From assembly GCA_015501595.1 (NCBI GenBank), contig JADNRX010000113.1, positions 83,831 through 147,830 on the forward strand: a stretch of DNA of 64,000 bases, written 5' to 3'. The stretch is from Hymenopellis radicata. Lineage: Eukaryota; Basidiomycota; Agaricomycetes; Agaricales; Physalacriaceae. A program made the translations under genes and the position numbers. Under the pieces are notes generated by a model that made no database searches, had not been told where the DNA came from, and saw nothing but the letters and a program-made list of their open reading frames with translations. This document shows, piece by piece, positions 56,979-64,000 of this stretch (within the stretch, counting starts at the first letter, position 1; the number at the start of each line of letters is the position of its first letter).

Positions 56979-58140
56979 AGCAGACCACCATTTTCCACGA
57001 GGACGTGTACTACGATATCAAGCTCAAGAGCGAGCCGCGTCGTCTCCTGGATCATGTTAATGCTGGATCGAGCCTGGGACACTGACTGCTCTGGTATGTT
57101 CTTGAACATTTCCCTTTCGTCGTCGTTGATGTCGATCTCTTTCGTAGGGCGCTTCCGGTGCTGGCAAGATTACCCTCCTCGGCGTATTTGCGAGTCGTTT
57201 TACCGTGTCGTGTCTGGCTCCATACTTGTCGACGGTAATCCGTGTGACAATTCATTCCAGCGCAAGACCGGGTATGTGCAGCAGCAGGATTTGCATAGAT
57301 CTGCAGACGTCAACTGTCCGGGAAGCAGTTTAGTGCGAGGCTGCGTCAGCTGCATGATATCCCGAACAAGGAGAAGGTCGATTATGTTCACGAAGTTATT
57401 TGACTGTTGGAGATGGAGGCATATACTGATGCGGTTGTTGGTATACCCGGCGAAGGTGAGTCTTTCTTCGAAGAGATTATTGATTTTAGAATGCTGACGT
57501 ATTTCCGCTAGGTCTTAACGTCGAACAGCACAAGCGTCTTACCATTGGTGTCGAACTGGCCGCGAAGCCTCAGCTTTTGCTCTTCTTGGATGAACCCTAC
57601 GTCTGGTCTGGACAGGTAAGCATTGTCGCCAGTGGTATTCTATGCATTACACCCAACGTGTTCAACAGTCAAACCACCTGGTCTATCTGCACTCTCCTTG
57701 GTCTATCTGCACTCTCCTTGGTAAGTATGGACAAGCCATCTTATGCACGATTCATCAACCCTCCCTATTCTCTTCCAATCTTTCGATCGGCTTCTTTTCC
57801 TCGCCCTTGGGCAAGCCCTGGGGGCCAGACTGTATACTATGGCGAGATCGGGCCCAACTCGCGCACGCTGATCGACTACTTCGAACGGAACGGCGCTCCC
57901 GCATGTCTTCGGGACGCGAATCCGGCTTCAAGTTATCGGTGCTGTGCCCGGCGCGGTCGCCGCGTGCGATTTTGTACAGGCGTGTTTGACTGGTCAAGAC
58001 ACCTGTCGGATAAGATCACTAAGGGCTCGTGCTTACACGTCCTGTTCGCTCGGGATCGCACCTCGGCGATGCTCGTACACAAACTGGACATCGTCGACCA
58101 CATCCCGAGAGATCTGCGGTGTTCCAAGGAGGAGACATGA
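56979..58140 (+). pseudogene. PDR/CDR-type ABC transporter, second nucleotide-binding domain fragment
   Basis: Text in order: [20 protein letters not shown] and LDHVNAG; after an intron (about 57093-57146) [11 protein letters not shown] (Walker A, second T changed to I), [29 protein letters not shown] and [10 protein letters not shown]; then [20 protein letters not shown] and LLLFLDEP. From there it is garbled (the expected TSGLDSQ is replaced), with [17 protein letters not shown] text about 57730 and [28 protein letters not shown] about 57820-57905. PDR proteins are plasma-membrane drug/sterol exporters; only the C-terminal ATPase is represented and no membrane domain follows. Several frame slips (57200, 57300, 57610, 57930). 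Non-functional. Confidence 0.85.
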
Positions 58141-59792
58141 AGCGGGAGACGTTGCTCCTGGGCGTGGTCCAGTAGCTTGCGCCGCATCTGCATGCGCTGG
58201 ATTTGTCAAGCGAAGGGTATAATTATGGGAACCGGGGTTACATGTATGTGTTGAAGTGGAATATGGCGTCGGGGCGCTGAAGCGGGGTCTTGGCTTCAGT
58301 CGAATCCTCATGCTTGTTTTCATTGTCTTATTGAATCTTGATGCACCAGACGATTGCCGCCGACTATTACTCTCCAAATCTTGTACTCATTTAGCTCTTC
58401 GCGACTGACTTTCAGTGGTATGTAGGCCTTCACTGCCATATAGCAGCGGTCAGCGCCGCCTCACGCTTTGAATGTAGGTCTTTCCTTTCGTGTCTTCTCC
58501 TTTTCTTGACTTGATCGTCAAGTACAGGTTACATTGACCTTGGATCTCTCATTTGGCTGCGCGCCGGTGAACTACGACTTGACTACGCGTCTCTTGAACC
58601 TCTGTCCCAGCGACGGCGATGTGTGCGCATGGACAACGAGACTCGATACGGATGTCGACGATGGACTAGCGCGTCCTGACACGAGAGTGTAGATGGTGGT
58701 GGAACGAAAGCGCTTGTGGCTGTGCACTACATCGGACCCCTGCACCCGCGATAACCCTCAATCTCCCTGTCCTGCCTTGCCTGGGCTCCCTAGCCCAACG
58801 ACCAGCATACTCACTACTTGGAAAATCGGCGCGTCGCTCGTTCGTGGTCACAACGATGCTCCACAAGCGTGGAGGTCTTTAGTGTTGACGGCTCCTTTCA
58901 AATAGATCACGACGCCGAAATGCTCACTTCAATCTTGAAACATATTCCGATCTTGATCCTGCCCACGCACAGACGTACACAAAGCCCATATCCAGAGACG
59001 CCCCAGAGGGACGGCGTACTACGCTCGCGATTGCGGTCCTTAGCCGTGCATCCCCCGTCGAGTTAGTTGTCTTTGTTCGTGGGGTTGATTAAACCTTGCT
59101 AACTGTCACCTAGCAAGTCGTGTCGTTGCTCGTGCGAGAGTGTACGCGTTGAGGTATGCTGTCCCTCCAGGGGTCGATGTCCTTGACTAACATGTTTGTT
59201 AGGGCCCCAAAGAACGGACTCGTCGATACGCGTGCCGCATACGCTGATACCGTACCTCACACTGGATACTTTGCATTTACGTTATAATGTTACATTTTGT
59301 TACCTAGACACTTGGTACGTGGTCTGTTCTCAACGCTAACCTTTACTAATGAAACACTTGTTTATAGGAATGCTATCATATACACTGACCCGTCATCGTG
59401 AGACAACACCCACCCGTGAAGAGAAGACCGCTCCAATGCTGCACCCCCACTACAAAGCTCGAAGAAGTGCGCCCACAGGGGAAGATGGCTGGGACGATGT
59501 GCCCACGGGAGATGGTTGAGGAGGTGCGCCCACGATTGAAGAGCTGCGCTGGGGAGGAGGTTGAAGACGTGCACCTGGGGATGACCGTCCGAGGACGCGC
59601 CCCGGGGGGGGGGGGGTGGAGACAGTCTGAAGATGTGCGCTGGGGTGAGACACTTTGAGGGCGCGAACCTGCGGGGGTTGTCCTAAATGTAGTAATAGTA
59701 TCTCATCAAGTGTTGATTTTTGGAAAAGGGGAATTTGGCGTCTGAATTAATGATTATTCTAAGTACACTACCTATGGTAATGTAAGTTACAT
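58141..59792. other. no recognisable gene
   Basis: Includes GTGCGCCCAC/GAAGATG-rich imperfect repeats at 59450-59640 and a 13-G homopolymer at about 59604-59616. No exon chain recognised. Confidence 0.45.
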
Positions 59793-60520
59793 TTAATATG
59801 GAGGCTCGGGAAACACCGTCCAGGTAGGGTGCAAGGGCTCCGGGATTGTAAGTCCAAGGTCCTGTGCCATGGTATGCACCCGATCCTGCAAGTCGAAGCA
59901 TACGATAGGAGGGCGTAAAATAACCGACTGGCAACTGGTGACAGGGCATTTAATGCGGCGGTGCTGCGTCCGCATACATTTCTTCTGGAGTTCGAGCAGA
60001 CAAGGTGTACAAATGTCGTGTCCGCAGGATAAGCTGAGGAACTATGAGCAAATGAGAGATCATAAGAAAGCTAGCTATGCTTACACTAACGGCTGCCATG
60101 AAACTTTATCGCAGCGGGGACAGCTGTTAGCTGTCTGTTCTAGGGCAGCAAAATCATTTAATATCCTTGTCGCACGCTGTTACAAGGCTTCGTTAGCGTT
60201 TTTATGGTTCCATGAAGTGAAGCGCTTACGAAGATCTCCTTTCTAAGTTGGAAAATTTCCGACGAAAGGTCGTCTGTGTCCGCTGCTGCCAGTGGCTCTT
60301 CTGCGTCTTGCAGTTGGGACGAGGGATTCTGCGCCAGCGCAGATTGCTTTCTGATCTTCAGACCCGGAGAAATGGGTGGCGAATTAGCCACCGCGTGTGC
60401 AGGCGGCGCTCGACGACGGGGAGACACCCGCGGGGGTGACGTGGTGGCAGATGTTGTAAGAGCGTAAGGCGGCCTGTACTCCGCGTTGTCATGAGCGACT
60501 TTCTTGGAGTAGCAACGCAT
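59793..60520 (-). CDS. small RING-finger protein
   Basis: Three exons (60520-60230, 60176-60105, 60041-59793), separated by 53- and 63-nt introns, give 203 residues, each exon a multiple of three. The N-terminus is Pro/Ser-rich (PPRVSPRRRAPPAHAV), followed by a helix (LSSEIFQLRKEIF, RATRILNDFAALEQTAN). Then comes a RING-like cluster: CPRC, SLSCGHDICTPC, a further Cys (LQKKC) and KCPVTSC, i.e. C-x2-C, C-x-H-x2-C-x2-C and a slightly wide last pair. RING domains recruit E2 enzymes, so a ubiquitin-ligase role is likely but untested. The start MRCYSKK at 60520 is preferred; an in-frame ATG at 60586 also exists. No lesions seen. Confidence 0.65.
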
Positions 60521-60754
60521 TGTGAGAGTATTAGCCGGGGGAAGCGTCCCGCGTAAGGGCAATATAAGTGAACTGGTCGCAGTCAACGACTTTTAAATGG
60601 CCATTCATCGTAGGCAAGTACTTAGTTGTTGACAAAGGGTCCTCGTTGGGTCATCAACCGATCAACTGATTCGCCGAAGCCTTTATAATTATTGGACACG
60701 TTCAATACACGTTACTGTTACCCAGAGCCTCAACACAAAGACCGGAATATGTGG

Positions 60755-61510
60755 CCCTCGAGAAAGTGCTTCCATCGTCCTTTCACAGAAGCCAGAAAGG
60801 CTACCTCTCAATAAGACCGGCAAGCAACTGCGCGATGAAGAGCGCAGTCGACGGGCCTACGCCTCTGGTATCGTCCACCTATACATCACGTCGCGTCAGC
60901 CTCTAATCTCCGTACCGACAGGCTTAACGTCCGAGCAGCGAGAATTGATGGAGGCCCCAATAATACATCAGTTCTTGAAATGGACTATGCTAGCCGCCGG
61001 TGGTAGCGGCGTGGAGTCCAATTCTGACGAGGAGACACCAGAGCAGGCAGAGGCGCAGATACTCAAAAGGTACCGTGACGTCCAGCCTTCTCTCTTGAAG
61101 TTGCCCTTCAAGTTTCAATGCAGGAAACCCAAAGTTGATTTACGCGCCCGGCGCGAGCGTCTTCTTCAGCAGGATCGTGCATGGAAGCAGCAGATTCCCA
61201 TTCTCGCGGACGCTTATCTATGCTGGAAGAATACTGGACCGCCGCCTCCGCTTACTGAACAGGCCGAGCATCCATTTCTTGTCCAATGTATTGATTTTTT
61301 TCGGTATGTGTCCAGTCAATGTCCAGTTTCTCTTCGGGTCTTAAGAATGCTCACATCTAGGTAGAACGTCGCCAGCTTATGTTCTCCCATAAACCGACTC
61401 CAACGTCGGAGCCCTCACAATATTCGAACGAGACACTAGTCAAGCATGGCTACCTCGGTAACCCCCCAGACTGACCACAGTACACACCTAGCGTCTATAC
61501 TCTTCGCCCA
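60755..61510 (+). pseudogene. KDZ-transposase-associated protein fragment
   Basis: Plus frames give PPRLNKTGKQLRDEERSRR-like basic text, then VDLRARRERLLQQDRAWKQQ, IPILADAYLCWKNTGPPPPL and, after an intron, RRQLMFSHKPTPTSEPSQYS, NETLVKHGYLGNPPD. I associate this order (basic helix, WK..LP.L.AYL.W, then LVxHGYLG) with the N-terminal part of the cysteine-cluster proteins that accompany or form KDZ (Kyakuja-Dileera-Zisupton) transposases in agaricomycetes. A stop after NPPD and loss of all downstream CxC and transposase motifs make it a truncated relic. Confidence 0.5.
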
Positions 61511-64000
61511 CCTCATCCGGTCGTAACCCCAGGCCAAGGCCACCACGCCGCTTATAATGCCTCGACTAGCTCCTGTGTTGGAACAAGATGTCGGGGGTTC
61601 GTTCTTTGTTCCCACAGTTGGACCGCCGGCAGAGGATGATGACGACCTACAGACTCTTCACGAGAATCTGAGCTTGGCTTTTTTATCACTATCGCATAGA
61701 ATATCTCGGCTGTCACAACGGTTATGGGACGACCCTGCGGCTGTGCGGGAGTTTCTGAACGCTCGAGTGGTAAGTGATTCCTGTTTGTTGAATGTACACT
61801 GACGGTGAGTTCATGGCTTGTAAAATCCATAAACCGTGTCACTGATGCCGAGTCGCTGGTGCTATGTTTATATGTGTTCCTATTGGGCGTGCTACGAATT
61901 CAATCGGGAGCCTGGTGAAATTAGGACTCAGAGGTAGCGCGACGTTCTTTACGTTGTGATACGAAACTAAACGGCTTCTTTAAAGGCACACGATACACTC
62001 CGTCTTGCATACCCGGGGAATTGACACTCTCGTCGGATGTGTATCGCGCTTACACTAAGACGGGCTGGCGCGTTCCCTGACGGTACTCGATGTCCCGGTC
62101 AGATCATAGATGACAACCCTCATCAATCCTGGCTTCGCGACGTTCTCCAAGGTTGTAGGACCATTATATGTCAACGACGTACTGAATACAACGCACATTT
62201 AAAAACGGCGGAATGGCGCTTAGGAAGGCATGGAGGGCGAGGTGTTCATTGCTTTTAGTGCTGCTCATCGCCTCATGCTGACATTCATCTGTGTTGTCTT
62301 GATGACCTGGTTTAATTACTGCTTGTACTGGTCACCGAAGTTTCTTGAATGCATGGACGAACGACGACGTATGGCTTCCAATACTCCGTTTCAATCCGGA
62401 CAGATCCGTCAGCCGTATGTGACATCTACCCAGCTAAAGCAATATAGTCAGTTACTGCCAGATCACACTACGGAGAATGGGTCGGGTTAGCACTACTGAA
62501 AACTCTGTAAAAATCTGCTGAATATATAGGATTATTCACCTCACAAAAGTAAGCAGAGACAGACTCAAAAAGCAAGGTTGTCCCTCCGTTTCGGGCTGCC
62601 TGAAATGCCCGGCAAACTCGGCGTTTCGGCACCATTGGCTGCAATGGGAAAACCGAGGTAAAACTCGGGGTTTTCAGCAGCGCGTGATTCTGAAGATTTC
62701 CACAAAAAACTCTGTGTTTTACCCACATGATGCTTGAGACAAGATCTGGTTGAAATATGGACTTTCTTACTCCTTTCAGGGCTCCTGAATCAGACCCAAA
62801 ATGTCGGCTTTTGACAGCCTTTTCGTCAAATAACACAATCATGCGCAAATCCTGTGTTTTCTGCACATTTTCATCAGGTGAGAGATGCTGCTAAAACACA
62901 GGAATTCTAGCAAGTTTCTTACAGCCTAATTTTCATCTGAAACCCTAAATTTTTATAGGCTTTCCTCCTACGTGAAATATTGAGCTCTCCGGACAGCCGG
63001 ATAACCGGCTACGGATTACCGGACAGCGTGCTACTCGACGGTAGCAGAGGCTCACTGTACTGCCGTCTTGGGATTTACGCCCACAAGCGCCCTTTCAGTT
63101 GACATTGGCGCGTGTAGGTCGTCGAAGGAGCCCGTTCTCCCATTTTTGGTGCTGCTGAGCACGGCGCTGGTGCGTTATTGTCGCCCACCCCACCTCATTT
63201 ACTTACTAGACTGCACAGATTGTCTGCAATAACGCCTTCGCTACTGCGCGCCATTTGTCACCTTTTCGTCGCTACTAGTCTGACATTTGTCACAGTCGTC
63301 TTCGACGGCACCCAAGACGCGACTTTACCGTCCCACTCATAAAACGTCGAGTCTGCTACTCCATATGGCCGCGCTGTAAGTCTCCATCTTTCTTCTCGTT
63401 GTCGTTCTACCTACTTCGGTTGTAGTGCTGTTTCATTCGAGCCTTCGTCAACCGGCCTTTACAACCAGACCACGAAATGGTCCGGATTTAATAACGAGAT
63501 GGTCCGGATTTAATAAACGAGATAGTCCGGATTCTTCGACTGCTCGCGTTTCCCTGGACGACACAGACGGCGCTCCTAAAGTGCTTGATTCGTCCTCTAG
63601 ATCTAGGACGCCACATCACGGATTCGCCGCCATGCGAATGAATGTATCAACGCTGCTTTCATGGAGTTTACTAATCGGGGTTCGCTAGTTGATGCAGGTT
63701 GATTTGTTCCTTCTCGTCTGTAAGTCTGTTTCTGCTTGAGTATTGACTGAATATTCTTCCATACCTTCGATAGAATACCCAGTTGCGGCACACAATTCAA
63801 CGCCGCTCCCTTTCACGCCGTCCTTCGCCGACAATAGTTGTCGACACGTTGTATCTAATGCTTGGCTTCGCGTCGATGAATGCACTTTGGCTACGCGATG
63901 GGCTGCCGTCTGTACGCTAACTCCTTATATTCTTGCGTTGATGAGATCGACGACGACTGGACCAGGAACCTCTGGCTCTCAGCCGGATTCATTGCTCTGG
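61511..64000. other. no recognisable gene; scattered small repeats
   Basis: Plus frames at 61557-61802 and 62230-62490 (one hydrophobic stretch, LMLTFICVVLMTWFNYCLYW) are unrecognised. GATGGTCCGGATTTAATAA-type words repeat three times at about 63474-63535. A small GGATAACCGGCTACGGATTACCGG-like inverted motif lies near 62997-63022. AT-rich tract 62880-62980. The window ends inside unassigned sequence. Confidence 0.35.

Noticed and set aside
59604..59616. 13-G homopolymer as a possible G-quadruplex or slippage switch
   Set aside because: Single run without neighbouring G-tracts of a quadruplex pattern and not in a gene; could be an assembly-sensitive homopolymer.

Overview
The window looks like genomic DNA of an agaricomycete (mushroom-forming) basidiomycete. 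The clues are short introns of about 40-60 nt with GT..CTNAC..YAG signals, gene families typical of that class (DUF6589, KDZ-associated proteins, WD40 proteins with a C-terminal membrane segment, F-box and RING proteins, PDR transporters) and very heavy invasion by mobile elements. Nothing bacterial, viral, rRNA or tRNA was recognised. All names come from pattern recognition; no database search was run.

Layout. 1-11 kb: MITE-like inverted repeats, a coiled-coil gene (-), a broken DUF6589 gene carrying an inserted helicase fragment, a gene-poor stretch, and a broken HNH-type gene. 11-19.5 kb: a run of degenerate pieces of conserved genes on alternating strands (FAB1 lipid kinase, a bromodomain protein, a RecQ-like helicase butted against SCC2 cohesin loader), with a 76-bp tandem array and a perfect 33-bp hairpin. 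20-27 kb: an unrecognised gene, a truncated Ty3/Gypsy pol relic with a small inverted-repeat insertion, and a broken ATP-citrate lyase. 27-31 kb: a divergent pair, a WD40/membrane gene (-) that looks intact and a low-complexity gene (+). 32-35 kb: broken MOT1/BTAF1 and a metallophosphatase fragment. 35-48 kb: two 1.1-kb inverted arms enclosing two gene models that read without breaks and a 5.25-kb hAT transposon. 49-53 kb: a damaged F-box gene and an intact 403-aa Ulp1-type protease gene. 53-58 kb: a hAT-type MITE with 8-bp target duplications, a second inverted DUF6589 copy and a broken PDR transporter. 58-64 kb: a small RING gene, a KDZ-associated relic and a final stretch without recognisable genes.

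Two themes stand out. First, the hAT element encodes a basic N-terminus, two hydrophobic segments and a ubiquitin-like fold ending in Gly-Gly, all apparently spliced in frame to a BED/hAT transposase; 5.8 kb away lies an intact Ulp1-like protease of the class that cleaves after such Gly-Gly ends. Second, most recognisable housekeeping genes are fragments, each with its own frameshifts, stops or deletions. The region reads as a gene-fragment graveyard built by transposition and rearrangement rather than a normal gene block. Only about five genes look capable of making a full protein: the WD40 protein, the TM/helical protein at 37 kb, the 111-aa protein at 38 kb, the Ulp1 protease and the RING protein.
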